A stretch of DNA of 64,000 nt from Vicia villosa (taxonomy: Eukaryota; Streptophyta; Magnoliopsida; Fabales; Fabaceae): positions 43,573,462 to 43,637,461 of the forward strand of contig NC_081182.1 in assembly GCF_029867415.1 (NCBI RefSeq), written 5' to 3'. Within the stretch, counting starts at the first letter, position 1, and each line of letters starts with the position of its first letter. A program made the translations under genes and the position numbers. Below the pieces are notes generated by a model. It had not been told where the DNA came from. It did not search any database and saw only the letters and a program-made list of their open reading frames with translations. Shown one piece after another: positions 46,636 through 59,336 of the stretch.

Positions 46636-48045
46636 TTTTTTTCCACTAAACATGATTTGCATTCCACGAGAAACACATACCAATTTAGTCTACCGCAAGT
46701 GGTTGTTCTGAATTAAAAGAAATCCATATGAAAGTGTGACGAGATATAAGGTCAAGTTAGTTGCAAACTGATTAACTCAGACACCCGTCTTGATTTCAAA
46801 GAAACTTTTGCTCCTATTGAAAAAATTAAATTAATTAAAGTAGTTCTCACTGTAGCACTCAGATAAGGGTGGATTTTACATCAAATGAATGTTAACAAAT
46901 GCATTTTTCAAAGAAAATTATCTGAATATGTATAAATGAAGCGGCGTCCTGGTTTAATTCATTCAAAATATCCGAATCATTCGAAATATCCAAATCATGT
47001 TTGCAAACTAAAAATAGCAATATATGGTTTCAGACAAGCTCGTCGTCGTGCATGGCATGATTCACTGAAAACATTTGTCATTTATGTTGGTTTATTTACA
47101 AGCTTAAGCGATCCATCTTTGTTCATTTACAATAAAGATGATGTTCATGCTTTGTTACTCAATTACATTGATGATTTATTACTGACAGATAACAACACTT
47201 GATTCTTAAATCAATTCATGACAGAGCTTTCAACAAAGTTTTCTCTCAACAACTTGGATTTTCACATTATTTTCTAGGCATATAACTTATTCCAATAAAA
47301 AATGGTATGTTCTTGTCGCAACATGGTTACATGAGAGAACTATTGGATAAGTTTAATATGTCAGGAGCTAAATCAACAACTCCATTATGTATGACTATAC
47401 CACTCAAGTAAGATGATGGTTCAACTCCTATTGATTCTAAAATGTTTTGTAGCATAATTAGAGCTCTTCAATACATCACATTAACTAGGACAGATCTATC
47501 ATTTTCCATAATCAAATTGTCATAATTCATGCATCAACTAACTCAAGTGCATTTTCAGCAACTTAAAAGAGTGTCAAGATGTCTCAAGTTCACTATCAAC
47601 CATGGTTTGAAATTTACAAAGTCGAATCATCTGAAATTACAAACATAATCGTGTCTCATGGTTATAAAATGACAAAGAATAATCGATAGATCATTGACAG
47701 AAGCAGAATACAGATCTGCTGCCAATTCTACGACAAAATTATGTGACTCTCAAATCTTTTGAGTGAACTTGGAATTTCATCTCAAATCCTTTTTTTTTGT
47801 TGATAATATTGGTACAACTTATCTAAGTTCTAATCTAGTTTTTCATTCAAGAATGAAGCACATTTCATTTGACTATCATTTTGTGGGACAACAAATTCAA
47901 AATGGAAAACTTATAGTCCCTCACATCTCTACAAAGAACCAACTTGCAAATATTTTCACGAATTCTCACATCTTAAAGGCAAATTGGTGTTGCGGACTGC
48001 TACCCAATTTTGAGAGGACAAAAAATAGCTACAAGTAGTTGCTAC
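46636..48045 (+). pseudogene. Degraded Ty1/copia pol (RT and RNase H)
   Basis: Broken frames give YKVKLVAN near 46750, KIAIYGFRQARRRAWHDSL (47010-47070), LLNYIDDLLLTDNN (47155-47200, the YxDD active site as YIDD), YMRELLDKFNMSG (about 47330), and an RNase H end (AEYRSAANS near 47700; ISTKNQLANIFTNS near 47925). Stops and indels are frequent. It reads toward the repeat at 48060-48335, which may be its LTR. Confidence 0.85.
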
Positions 48046-48059
48046 TTGCTACAATTAAT

Positions 48060-48335
48060 ATGTATTTACTTATATTATAAGCTTCCTTCCCTAATAGGAA
48101 TAGATAGTTTCCTTTCTAATAGGAATAGATAGTTTCCTTTCTAATAGGAATTGATAGTTTCCTAATCTTAGGAGATCAACTCCCTTAATATTTGAAGATT
48201 CTCTTTCTAATAAGAATTGATAATTATTGTGCATTCCTAATCTTAGGAGGTCAGCTCCTTTAATATTCGAAGTAGACAGTTCCCTTTCTAATAGGAAATG
48301 ATAGTTGTTATACATTCATAATCTTAGGAGATCAC
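48060..48335 (+). repeat. Minisatellite of TTTCTAATAGGAATTGATAG units, likely in a copia LTR
   Basis: About seven copies of TTTCTAATAGGAATxGATAG, some with CTTAGGAGATCAACTCCTTTAATAT-like spacers, follow the copia RNase H end. Open reading on the minus strand (LLERELS repeats) reflects the unit structure. Confidence 0.8.
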
Positions 48336-48734
48336 TGCCATCACTTTGGCAATCATAATTAATGATCAACCATCCCTTTTAATATGTACCAATGCATAAC
48401 ATCGAATGACATAAGTAAACATAAGCTTAAAAATAAACAAGTTTAGCAAACTCTAAATTATCATGTTCTATTTTTCCCATAAGCTTCATAGCATACCTTT
48501 ACAAACATCATAAATCCATCAAGGGGCACATTTTTGATATAAATCATGTGATCATGATTCATGAATAGGCACACCAACGTATACATAGTGCATAACTTAT
48601 TCGAGATGAAGGATTTTCATTTCTCCATTATACAAAACAAACAAGCAGAGGTACATTCATTTGGTGAATGTGCTGCCATGCCCATTTTGGACTTAGAGAT
48701 GAACCAAAACCCATATAGGGAGGTGAAGTGTGGT

Positions 48735-51700
48735 TTACTGTGCAGAGTAAGATGCCGTAGATGGAGTGAAAATGTACAAATGAGCATCATGAGAATCAAC
48801 TTGAGCACTGAATGATGAAACTACATCTCCTTTTAATACCTTGTGCTGCAAGTTAGTGAAGGGACAAAAACTATTGAGATAACTAGTCCTTAAAAACCAA
48901 TTAGACAGTAGGAAATAGGTAAAGCATTTCGCCTAATAAGAACAAATTGAAAGGTGGGTTAGAGAAGTTTTGCACAGCTTAGCAAGCTTACCTGCCACAA
49001 ATCCCGCACAGACACATGAATTCCAGATTCAAGCCCAAGTGATGCCCATGAAGCTGTTATAGAGGCAACTTTTGAGCATCGATTCCAGAGAGCAACGGCC
49101 AAACGGTTTCCTGATAAAGGACCTGCCCAAACCTGTTGTAAATAAATATGTAAAACCAAGGTCAACATACTTGAACCAATATTAGTAGCAATATATATCA
49201 AACGTAGACAAAATGCATAGCAGTATTTGTTCTTGATTCTTTTCTCAGTTGCATCCGAGAATAAATATAATTTCAAAGACAAGACAAGATCCCGTGTTTT
49301 ATGAGGTAAATGAAGTGTACAAAAATGAAAGTATTTTCATCCAAGGTGAATATGCTGTGACTACAAGGTGATACATAATAGATTACCTGAGCGCAACCAT
49401 CTATTCCAGCAACTTGAACTTTCCTTCCCTGGACTCCAAGTGAGTCTGCAGAGAGAATAAGAATTAGAAATCTTACTCGTTTAACCTTTTTGAACAAGCC
49501 TAATGAAAATATATATACACACACCAAGTAATGACAATATAAACAGCAACAGCACAGAGAGAAAAGCACTATGGTACTACCTTGATTTACAGCAATGACT
49601 TCTTTGTTGCTTAAAATCTCAAGTGTTTCAGCCGTCATATTTCTTACATCGCAACCAATCAATAGAGGAGCCTGCACACACAAGTTTATAATTTTGAACA
49701 TGTAAAAAGTTTAGCCATAGTATTTGCATTAAGATCTTTGCAAATATATCTTCGTGCTTTATTCACAAAATATTAAGGCCAAAACCAATGAAGATGAAGT
49801 GAGGATTATCATCGTAACACATATTGAGCAAATTGACAAATTTTAACTAGCCTTAGGACACTCTGGTCCATATCAAATCCCTACACCAAGAGAGAGGAAG
49901 AAGAAATAGAAATTAAGAGCAACACCTTTGCTAAAGCCCAGATGCTAAAGTGAGCACGGTATTCCTGGTAAGTCATGCCACCATTGCCAACTTCCAACAT
50001 ATCCGGGTCTGTCCAAGAATCGCATTGTAACATGAGAGATAAGTATGAATATGTCTTGTCTGCTCTATATTTTCAATTAAATTTCAAAAGAGATAAGTGT
50101 ACCATTCCATCCTCCAGGACCCGCATATGCAGCCCACTTGTCATTAAGATCGGCAATAGTTGTCATGCTAAACATAGAAACATCATTTTTATGATTAGAC
50201 TACATTATAAACAAAAACTTGGACAAGAATGATGGTTGATAATTTGTTAAGACTCTATTGATGTTATTAAACTATAGACATCCCTAATAAAATGTTGAAT
50301 GCACCGTCTATAAATCAAAGTCCAAAAATTTAACCTTGCCCATGTATCATTGATGTCATTCGTTGTGCGCCAACTATTACCAATCTTGCCTGCCCACAAA
50401 GCAGGGTCATCAACACCCCTGTGAAAACAAAAATATAGTCGGATAATGTCGGTCATGTTATATATACCATATGTAAACTAAACTCATAACAAAAAACCGA
50501 CACGTTTTATTACCATTCACAAATTGAATAGAAAATTTTGCGTCCAGTGTCATTGAGGGCATCACGCATAGGTGGATATCTGGAATACATGAAAACCCAT
50601 TGATTTAGTTTATGTGTACTAGTTATTGTTGCTTTTGAAAATTAAGAGACAGATGAGAAAGAAAAACCGTTTTTTAGGAGGGATGCCCAGATTGTAACAG
50701 TTGTCGTACTTCAAATAATCTATGCCCTGGTAAAATGTTAGAATGGTGTGAAAATCAATAATAAACCACAGAAAAATGTAACTGGAAACAATTTTAGTTT
50801 GTAAAAAAATGTGATTCAGATGTTTAGTTATGAAGCAGTGGTTTCCAAAAGCACCTCAAGATGGCACTGAGATGATTTACATTTAAATTTACTAGGAGTT
50901 GAGACTAATTTTTAGATATAACTTCACTGTTTCCTTTAGAAATTCTGGAGTTGTGCTGCTTCTATGAATCTAACTATGCCACGGTGGACATAATAACTAC
51001 AAAGATCTGTCAATGCAAAGTTCAATGAAAACCATCTATACACAAATTTCAACGTAATCAATGGGCATAACTTTTCATTCATTTTTCTTAAGAACATTAA
51101 AGGAATTCCATTAAATGACTTAACATCATAAGTGGTCCAAATTCGGTGTTTGTTTTTTTTGAAAAGGCTAAATTCCTCTAAAAACCGAACTTCATATCCA
51201 AAGTTGGTTTTATTTCCTTAAAGAAACAGATTAATTCCATAGAAAGATATACTAGGCTGCAGAACTAAACTATTTACATCAAATGTAATTTGAACCTAAT
51301 AGAGCTCATTAATGCACACATAAAATAGAAATGAATAAATATCACTTCTATTCTTAGGACCTCCAGAGTCATGACACGCTTTTGCAAATTATGAAATGAG
51401 ATATTAGAATCTAACCCAAGAGGCAAATAAATCTGCATCATCATTTTCGTGGAATATTGATCCTGGTCGGACTTGACATGTAAAAGCCCTAATACCAATT
51501 GGAAGTGAAAAAAATCAGTTAGTCACAATCAAAATGGGATTAATATATTTTAGAATGAGTTAAAAGTCTTCCATATAAAATTTTGCAAGTATCCTACCCA
51601 GCATCAGAATATATACCAAGCTTGAGTCCCTTTCCATGCACATAATCCGCAAGTGATTTGATTCCTGATGGAAACGTCTTACGATCAGGTACCAGGTCGC

Positions 51701-53167
51701 CCTACACTTCCAAATAAAAAACAGTTAGGAACAACATATATTTACTGAGAGAATATATGAGTGATTGAGTTTTAAGCTTTGTATTAAATATCCACATAGA
51801 AAATTGTAGATGTAATCATGTATAATATTCACACTTTCCTGCTAGATTATAACATTAAAAACAGCAAATATACCCGCACATTGGAGGCATAAAGGAAGTA
51901 TTCGACAAAAGGCAAATAACCGTTTCTTAAATATACCCGAGGACCAGGGTCGTTTTTTAGCGCCTGCAAGGCGGGTTACCGCACAGGTACCAAAATTTGA
52001 CACATTTAAATTGTGGCTAAAAAGGGCCTCATAAGTTGTCACGGTTAAAAGATGACCAAATAGTGTTCCTATTTGTTTTGCCACACTTCAACCATGATTA
52101 ACCTACAAAGAGCCTCTGAAAACTTAAGTCAGCCGTGCGGAGGACTTACTATTTATATCTATTTTCTGCAGTACTACTTAGCCAAAACATAACAGATATC
52201 AATTGAAACAACTATTCCTCATCCAATCGAATGTCAAGATAAACAACATTGAAAGCCAACAAGTATATACAATAAGAAACAGTCCAAAAGTTTATCCAGT
52301 GAAGTTGAAAGGAACAAATTTTAACTAACCTTCAAATTTCTTGTCACAGAAGACCAACAATCATCTGCATAGTGTAAATTGCAACATCAAAATACATATG
52401 GAATAGGCGACTTATAATGTCAGAATTTTCATATTGAACATACAAAATCAGTACCTATATTGACATAGTCATAACCTAACTCAGCCAATCCCGTCGATAC
52501 CAGTGCATCCGCTGGAAGAATATAATACAAATCAGTACAGTAGGAATGAAATATTGAGGGAAAAACTGAATTGCTGATATGTGAAACCAAAATAAAATAA
52601 GGTTTAAAAATAGAAATAATTTTTTTCAAATACAAAATAAAACTTTGGACAAAATAATAGAATTAATTTGAATGAAATCAATGAAATATTTCATATTAGT
52701 CATCATCAACTAGCAAGTAGCATCAACTGAGCATGAGTAGAACAACACCTGTTTCCTTAATAACAGTTTCATTGATATTGCATGCAAAGAAGTTCCAGCT
52801 GTTCCATCTACACAAAAACACCAAATCAACATGATCACATAATTAATCATAACTTTTCTATTCTTTTTCAAAATCAAGCCATATTCCAAACAAATTGAAT
52901 GAATCAGAAATTGATTCAATGAATTGAGAGCTAAAAGAGATAGAAACAAACAAACCCCATCTGAGGCGTGAGAGCCAAACCATTATTGATCTGAAGAACT
53001 CCGTAGTTTGAAGTGTCATAAATAGTATGAAAACTTGATCTGAAAATAGAATTTCCGTAATTTTGCAAGAGAGGCGCGATTCTTGCTGAGACTTTAACAG
53101 AGGAAGCATAGAGGAAGAGAATGAACAAGTGCATCAAAACAGTTTTGTCCTGTATCTGCTTCGCCAT
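48735..53167 (-). CDS. AGAL3: Alpha-galactosidase (glycoside hydrolase family 27)
   Basis: Fifteen minus-strand exons join in frame (53167-52956, 52807-52749, 52511-52455, 52364-52330, 51701-51598, 51488-51416, 50726-50668, 50579-50514, 50418-50335, 50167-50103, 50008-49926, 49671-49581, 49445-49387, 49132-48992, 48845-48735), giving 432 residues. A signal peptide is seen ([18 protein letters not shown]), so it is secreted or vacuolar. GH27 marks follow in order: [36 protein letters not shown], the nucleophile Asp in YLKYDNCYN, the acid/base Asp in [12 protein letters not shown], and GGWNDPDML. It removes terminal alpha-1,6 galactose from raffinose-type sugars, galactomannan or glycolipids. 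All introns are GT-AG. The symbol rests on recalled microsynteny with AT3G56310. Confidence 0.95.
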
Positions 53168-53519
53168 TACTGTTAGTAGAATACTAGCTTCTTAGTTGAA
53201 ATTTGTGCAGACGCGGAAATACGGTGGTTATTCACCGATTAGGAAGTGTCTGGAAGACAAATATTCAAAATTGTTTGAAAATGACTTGCCAATTTTATGG
53301 TTCTTCATTGTTTTATTTTATTGATATTATCATTACTAAAAAATATTAATATTTAAATTATCAACATTTATTAAATATTTTAATCTACAATATAAGAAAA
53401 TTTATGGGTCTGGAAATACCAAATTTGCCCTGCTGTTTCATTAGCGTGCCACGTGGATACCTTCTTAAGCAACCACACCTGGTGTTTCTACTTTATGACT
53501 TCTGCTTTTGCACTGATGT
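53168..53519 (-). promoter_or_regulatory. Upstream region of alpha-galactosidase
   Basis: AT-rich sequence directly before the start codon. No clear TATA box was fixed. A hAT MITE begins 360 bp upstream of the ATG. Confidence 0.3.
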
Positions 53520-53527
53520 GTCTTATC

Positions 53528-54055
53528 TAGGGGTGGCAAAATGGGTCGTGGCCCACCGGGCCAGCCCGCGCACCCGTCAAAAAATGGCGGGTTGGGTTGA
53601 GATTTTAGGCCCGCCGCTCGCCAAAGCCCGCCCCGCCAAAACCCGCCGACCGCCATGCCCGCTCCGCCAAAGCCCGCCCCCTCCTCCAAAACTTACTCTT
53701 TTTTAGTTAATTCTAGTAATTACAATTCTTGATGGTTTATTTTATAGATTTATTTATAAATATATGTAATATTTTTTTAAGTAAATTTGTTAAAAAGTTG
53801 CTTTATGAAAAATTGTTTCAAAAAAAAAAGTGAAAAGTTTAAATAAAAGATAAAAAAAGCCTATTAATTTATTAAAAAAAGTATAAATAAAAATAGGCGG
53901 GTAAGCCTGCCGCCCACCAACCCGCCATCTTGGCGGGGTGGGCATGACTTTTATGCCCATGTTATTTGGCGGGCATGCCCGCCGCGCTCGTTTTTTGGCG
54001 GGCATAAGACGGGGCGGGCGGCGGGCTGAGCGGGCGGCCCGTTTTGCCACCCCTA
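53528..54055. mobile_element. GC-rich hAT MITE, 528 bp
   Basis: The ends TAGGGGTGGCAAAATGGG and CCCGTTTTGCCACCCCTA are inverse and lie between perfect 8-bp duplications, GTCTTATC (53520-53527 and 54056-54063). GC-rich arms (GCCCGCC words) surround an AT-rich core. No transposase ORF. The ends and duplication size mark it as hAT (Ac-like). Confidence 0.97.
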
Positions 54056-54268
54056 GTCTTATCCAACCTGCTGAGTTACTTCTACAAGGCAACTCATTTT
54101 CAAAGACATTGGTCCTTTCATCCACTATTTCTTCATCTTCTACTGACTAAAGCTTTTTTCATCTCACACCCAAATTTCTTTATTCTTCCTATTCTTCTTC
54201 CTCATTTTTACAAATCGTAATGAATTTTTGTATCTGATTTTTTTGTTGTTGTTCTTTCAGGAAGTAAC

Positions 54269-54379
54269 GACATCACCGACCGAAAAGAGTTTTGGAAGAT
54301 TGCTGTAAAAATACATCACAAATAGAAGGTTATGATAACTATGAAAGAGCATTTTGAGATGGTGGTTGTCGAAAAAAAG
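54269..54379 (+). pseudogene. Fragment of an RPA1-like (DUF223 / OB-fold) gene
   Basis: An exon-like piece after TTTCAG reads DITDRKEFWKIAVKIHHK, stop, KVMITMKEHFEMVVVEKK and ends before GTGAGT. It resembles the first OB-fold of plant replication-protein-A-1-like proteins. The stop and lack of later domains show it is dead. RPA1-like genes are often spread by plant Helitrons, but I see no Helitron ends. Confidence 0.5.
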
Positions 54380-54763
54380 TGAGTTACACATGTTCTTAAC
54401 TACATCCCTTTAAGTTTAGATTTTGATTTTAGGGTTTTCTTTCTTTTGGTATCATTGTTTAAAAAATTCAATCTTTTTGGATTTTGAATCATGGGTTTTC
54501 TTTATTCCTCTGGAGATCAATGTTGAATGATATCTACGGGATTTCACAATAGCCGTTATCGACGAGATTTCATTTTCAGTCACATCATCACCATCCTCTT
54601 GGCTGTTTGCTCACCACCCTTTATTACCGTTAATCACCGAAGCTCGTGTTTTAGATCCGCCAAAATCCACCGTGAGTTACTCCTTTTTCTGGAAAACTGT
54701 TGTGGTTGTAACCCGTCATCCAAAAGCATCACAGGCTTTTGTGTAGCTGTTGCATTTCTTTTA

Positions 54764-55753
54764 GGGTGTGTTTGGTTCAAACGAGGGGGAGGGGAGAGGA
54801 GGGATTTTAATAGAGGGGAGAGAAGGGGAGGGGAGGTGAGGGAATTTTTTTAATCAGATGTGTGTTTGGTTCAAACGAGGGGAGGGGAGGGGAAGGAAGG
54901 AATTTTAATAAAAAATATGTTTGGTTCAGGAGAGGAGGGGAGGGGTTTTACTAATAATTTACATTTTTATCCTTATTATCTTATATAAGTGATACAATAT
55001 GATATTCAAATGTGAAAAATTTATATATATTTTTTTGTTAGTAAAATTTTTAATATTGAGCGATTAAAAAGTTATAACTTACTACATAACGTTAAAATAT
55101 TGAGTCTACTTAATTTGAATAAAATATTCAAAAACAAATTAAACTATATGTTGATAACAACTTTGAAATCGTAATGAATTATTTAACTCATAAAATACAT
55201 AAAATAATTTATTATTAAATATAAATGGTTTAAATATTTTAATAAAATAAATTAATTAATTAAAATAAAAATTTTAAAATTAGATATAAAAGAAATTACG
55301 ATAGGATACGTAACAAAATTAGAAAAAAAAAATAAATAAATATAAAAGAGTTATAAAAAGAATCAAAAAAGTGAAATGATTATGATTTTTAGTAAGGACA
55401 AAAATTTCAAAATAATTTGAAGATGGAGAATAATTATATAATAAGTTGATAGAAACAATCGAGAAAAACCACACAGAAGAGAGCAATAATACAAAAGAAA
55501 ATGAATAATTTTGAAATATTAAAATAAAACTGAGGATATTATAGTAATTATAATAATTTTTAAAATATTAAAATTGAGATTCTCTCCCCTCCCCTCCAAA
55601 TCCCTCCGATTTGGAGGGACGCAAAAAGTGTGTTTTGGAGGGGTTTTGCTCCCCTCCCCTCCCCTCATAAAATTTGAACCAAACACATTTAATTAAAAAT
55701 ATTCCCTCCCCTCCCCTCTCCTCCCCTCCATCTACCCCGAACCAAACACACCC
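54764..55753. mobile_element. Tourist/PIF-like element with G-rich repeated ends
   Basis: Left GGGTGTGTTTGGTTCAAACG and right GAACCAAACACACCC are inverse and flanked by TTA (54761-54763 and 55754-55756). The purine arms (GGGGAGGGGAGG) recur inside each end: GTGTTTGGTTC is found again near 54863 and TATGTTTGGTTC near 54919, and the right side repeats them inversely near 55670-55690. The 990-bp element has no ORF of note. Confidence 0.85.
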
Positions 55754-56123
55754 TTAGAAAAATGAAAAACAGGTTGGTTGGGTTTGAGTAACTCCTCTTT
55801 AAATTTGTATTATTTATTTGATTTCTTTTAGATCTATATTTTAGTTGGTTGGTATAATATAAAAAACTGCATATTTCAACATAAAGTTTTCATTTTTAGT
55901 ACACTTTTAAGTATTATGAAAGTGGTTTTGCTATTTGTCGGCTTGTGTTTTTTATATTTTGTAGGGGTAATGGTTTATGGTTTCTCATCTCTATTTTTAT
56001 TGTTTTATTGTTTAAGGGTGATTTGGTTATATGTTGCAGAGCCAATGGTATGTGATGTTAAGAGGTTTAATAAAAGTGTTTGGCCTGATGCTCGACTGTT
56101 CACGGCTGTTGCGCGATAATGTG

Positions 56124-56178
56124 GCTGAAGTACATATTTCAACTGGAACTCCAAAAAAGACTTCATGAACAACTTGAG
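56124..56178 (+). pseudogene. MYB-CC transcription-factor exon fragment
   Basis: The frame reads IFQLELQKRLHEQLE and ends in a good donor (GAG|GTACAT). This is the LHEQLE motif of the coiled-coil part of PHR1/APL-type MYB-CC proteins. No MYB domain is seen nearby. Likely a captured or relic exon. Confidence 0.45.
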
Positions 56179-56599
56179 GTACATTACGAATTCGCCAAAC
56201 ACCAATGAGTTTTCATGGTTTCACATGTTCTGATATTTTATATCGGTTATATAGATTCAAAGAAAGTTGCAGGAGTCAACGTATTTATGAATTCCCCTTA
56301 TTATGTTCTCCTGTTAATTTCTAAAGCACAAATTTCATGCATACGGTTCAGGTGGGTTTAGTTGTTTCCTTTGAAACATATTGGAAATTTGTAAATTGAT
56401 GTTTAAGTTTTCTTCATTTTTGACTTCAGGTGTGGAATTGGCTTCTGTAACAACTGTGGAGTCTGTAACAATAATCATATCAGTGTAAATTTGTTCAGAT
56501 CTGATTGTTGTACTGAGGTGGATACAAGCCTGATCCTGAGGTGGATACAGTGCAGATCTCATGAATTTCCAGTTTGTTTAAATTTTGCTGCACAATTGA

Positions 56600-57060
56600 G
56601 CTATAGACACCATTTCACAATATTCCAGAACTATTGAAAAATAATATAACAAGTACCTTCTTTACACTGCATTTGCTAATTGGAATATTAATCACATCAC
56701 AATCTAATTTTTTGTATCATATCAATTATTATCTACAAAGATAAAAAAAACATGATTTTTTTAATCTATCAGTTACACAAAGATGTTAGAAAATTAATTT
56801 TAAAAGCATTTTAATGTAATGTAATGAAGGTGTTATAATTGGAAAACATTTCAATTCAATTAAATACCAAATTTGACAATTAATTCTTTTTATATTAATT
56901 GTTACAATGAAGACAACGTCTTCAAAATTATCACAAAAATTAAAATTTGATTATTTAACTTTTTTATTTATTTTAATTTAAAGCTTTCATATTTGTTTAA
57001 TTTTTTTTTTTTGAATTTTTTTGTTTGTGTTTATTTTAATATTTTATGATATCAGGTGTT
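56600..57060. other. AT-rich intergenic sequence
   Basis: No feature recognised. Confidence 0.5.
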
Positions 57061-57064
57061 AATG

Positions 57065-57067
<3 letters not shown>

Positions 57068-57152
<85 letters not shown>
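57068..57152. repeat. (AT)n microsatellite
   Basis: About 42 uninterrupted AT dinucleotides. Confidence 0.98.
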
Positions 57153-57159
<7 letters not shown>

Positions 57160-57288
57160 GATTTTCTGACATCAATTTTATTATCTCAAGTGATTTAATG
57201 TTAATATTATAGTAATTAATATTAAGACAAAAATAATAGTAAACTATAATGACTTTGAAAATTTTATAAGTAATAATTTTATAAAAAT

Positions 57289-57458
57289 GGGTTAATAGTT
57301 GTTTACCCCCTATAATATGAGCGTGTTTCGGTTTACCCCCTACCGTTGCCAAAGGCAGGTTTTGGCAACGGTTTTTTTGAAAAAAACGTTGCCTAAAGAT
57401 AGGGAGGGGGGAAAGCAAAATTCGCTAATATTACAGGGGGTTGAATTACTATTAACCC
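57289..57458. mobile_element. 170-bp MULE-type MITE, relative of the 36162 element
   Basis: Ends GGGTTAATAGTTGTTTACCC and the complement of GGGGGTTGAATTACTATTAACCC pair. They are flanked by a perfect 9-bp duplication, TATAAAAAT (57280-57288 and 57459-57467). Shared words with 36162 include GGTTTACCCCCT and AATATGAGCG against TATAAGCGAG. The centre has an inner hairpin (CCGTTGCC ... GGCAACGG). Confidence 0.92.
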
Positions 57459-57469
57459 TATAAAAATTG

Positions 57470-58179
57470 TATATACAATTTAAACTTTAAGTATATTTTT
57501 TTGATATTTTTATTTTTAAAGAAATATCTATGTACTATAATAGTAAATAAACTATATATGTGATAGACTTCTATAAACACAAACTATGTGAGACTTATTT
57601 AATATTAAAAATTTTGATATTTGAAATTTATTGATCGTTACTAATCAACCAATTATTAATCAATCTTTCAAATTATCGAAAAAATTTGAAATTTATTGAA
57701 CTTTTTTAAAAGTATTTGAAAATATAAAAGTCATGATTGGAAAAAAAATAGTGTTTAATTAAAATTTATGATTTTATTAATAGTGAATCTCAGTATTTAT
57801 GATTTTTTTTTTAGTTAGTTTTTATTTATTATATCACTAATACTAAAAAAAATCTAAAAATAAATTTTTAAAGTATTAAAAAATAAAATAAATGATTTTA
57901 ACAGGAGAACATTCATTCTCTTTAAGAATTTATCTTAATTTTCATAACAACATTTATTTGTTATTGATAATATAATAAAATATATGAAACAAATATATTT
58001 TATATACGAGAAAAAATCTATATATGAGAAAAATTCAAATATTTTAATAATAGACTTTATTTTTATATATGACAAATGTATTGTTTGTCCAAATATTTCT
58101 TTAAATAGTGTTATTTTTAACGTACGAGTAACACACGAGTACCGTGTGAATGCACAGGTAACACACAATGCCATGTCAA
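57470..58179. other. AT-rich intergenic sequence
   Basis: No gene or element seen up to the target duplication of the next MITE. Confidence 0.5.
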
Positions 58180-58187
58180 CACACGTG

Positions 58188-58534
58188 TAGGGTGGCAAAC
58201 GGGCATGCCCGTCCCGTTTAGGCCCGCCTAGCAAAAGCCCGCGAAAAAACGAGGCGGGGCGGGGCAGACATATTTCAGAGTGCGAGCCTAAAACCTCGCC
58301 CCGCCCCGCAAAAAGTGAGGGCGGGGCGGGGAAAGTCCGCGCACACTTGACATTTTAGGCCTAAAAATACTAAAATTGTATGAAAAAGTTCATGCCCGCA
58401 AAAGCCCGCAAAAAAACGGGGCGGAACGGGGCGGACATATTAAAAAGAGTGGGCCTAAAACTTTGCCCCGCCCCGCAAAAAAGTGCGGGCAAAATGGATT
58501 TTCTCCGCGGGCCGGGCCCGTTTTGCCACCCCTA
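58188..58534. mobile_element. GC-rich hAT MITE, 347 bp
   Basis: Ends TAGGGTGGCAAACGGG and CCCGTTTTGCCACCCCTA are inverse; the left end has lost one G. The perfect 8-bp duplications are CACACGTG (58180-58187 and 58535-58542), itself a palindrome containing a G-box core. It belongs to the same broad family as 53528-54055, but with a different interior. Confidence 0.97.
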
Positions 58535-58544
58535 CACACGTGTA

Positions 58545-59336
58545 ATCATTTTTTTAAAATATATATATTTTAAAAATAATAAATAAAAAATTGAAATATA
58601 TATTATTCATATAAAACAATTTTGATAATAAAGAGAAAATATCTTGATTTTACTTTATAAATTCTAAGGCATGACATTACATGAAAAGAGAAAATATCTT
58701 GATTTTTTTTTCTAAATTCTAAATTATACGCAATATATATATTTTTTTAATAAAATAAAACCATTTAAAAAAAATGTATTTATTTATATTTTAATATTGA
58801 CATAGGAAATTATAGAAAAAAAACAATTTTTAAAATTTGTTAAGTATATAAAAATAATTAGTTGCCATATTAAAAGGGAATGTAAAGTCCTTAAAAAGGA
58901 AAATGAACATATTAGAAAAATAGTAGGAAACCAAATTTTCAAAAATAAAACATTAAAAAAATAATGTTGAAATAAATACAATAAAAATATGAGTGACTTA
59001 TGAATTAATACAATTAAAATCCATCTCATTTATTGAAATTTATACAATAATTGAATAAATCTGTCTCATTAGTTTAATTATGGAAAAAATATATTACTGA
59101 TTCAAATACACAAAAATTTATGCAATTTATTGAAATTTATTTATAATATTAAAATAATTATTGAATAAATATTTGTTTTTATTTAATATTTTATCTTATA
59201 TTATCAATTTTTAATATTTTAATTCATTAAATGAAATCTTCCCTTACTCTTTCAAAATATTGAATTTTTTTCATGATTAAGTTATTGATCAAAATATTGA
59301 TTATTAACGGGACTTGAAGTTACTGATCAACTTTTT
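58545..59336. other. AT-rich intergenic sequence
   Basis: No feature recognised. Confidence 0.5.

Noticed and set aside
53404..54150. ORFs of 70-111 codons at 53.4-54.15 kb
   Set aside because: They overlap the inverted ends of the hAT MITE on both strands.
53520..56600. A complete Helitron
   Set aside because: An RPA1-like fragment is present, but no TC/CTRR ends with hairpin and no Rep-helicase motif were found.
58376..58586. Small ORFs with basic, Pro-rich translation
   Set aside because: They lie wholly in the GC-rich hAT MITE and match its terminal repeats.
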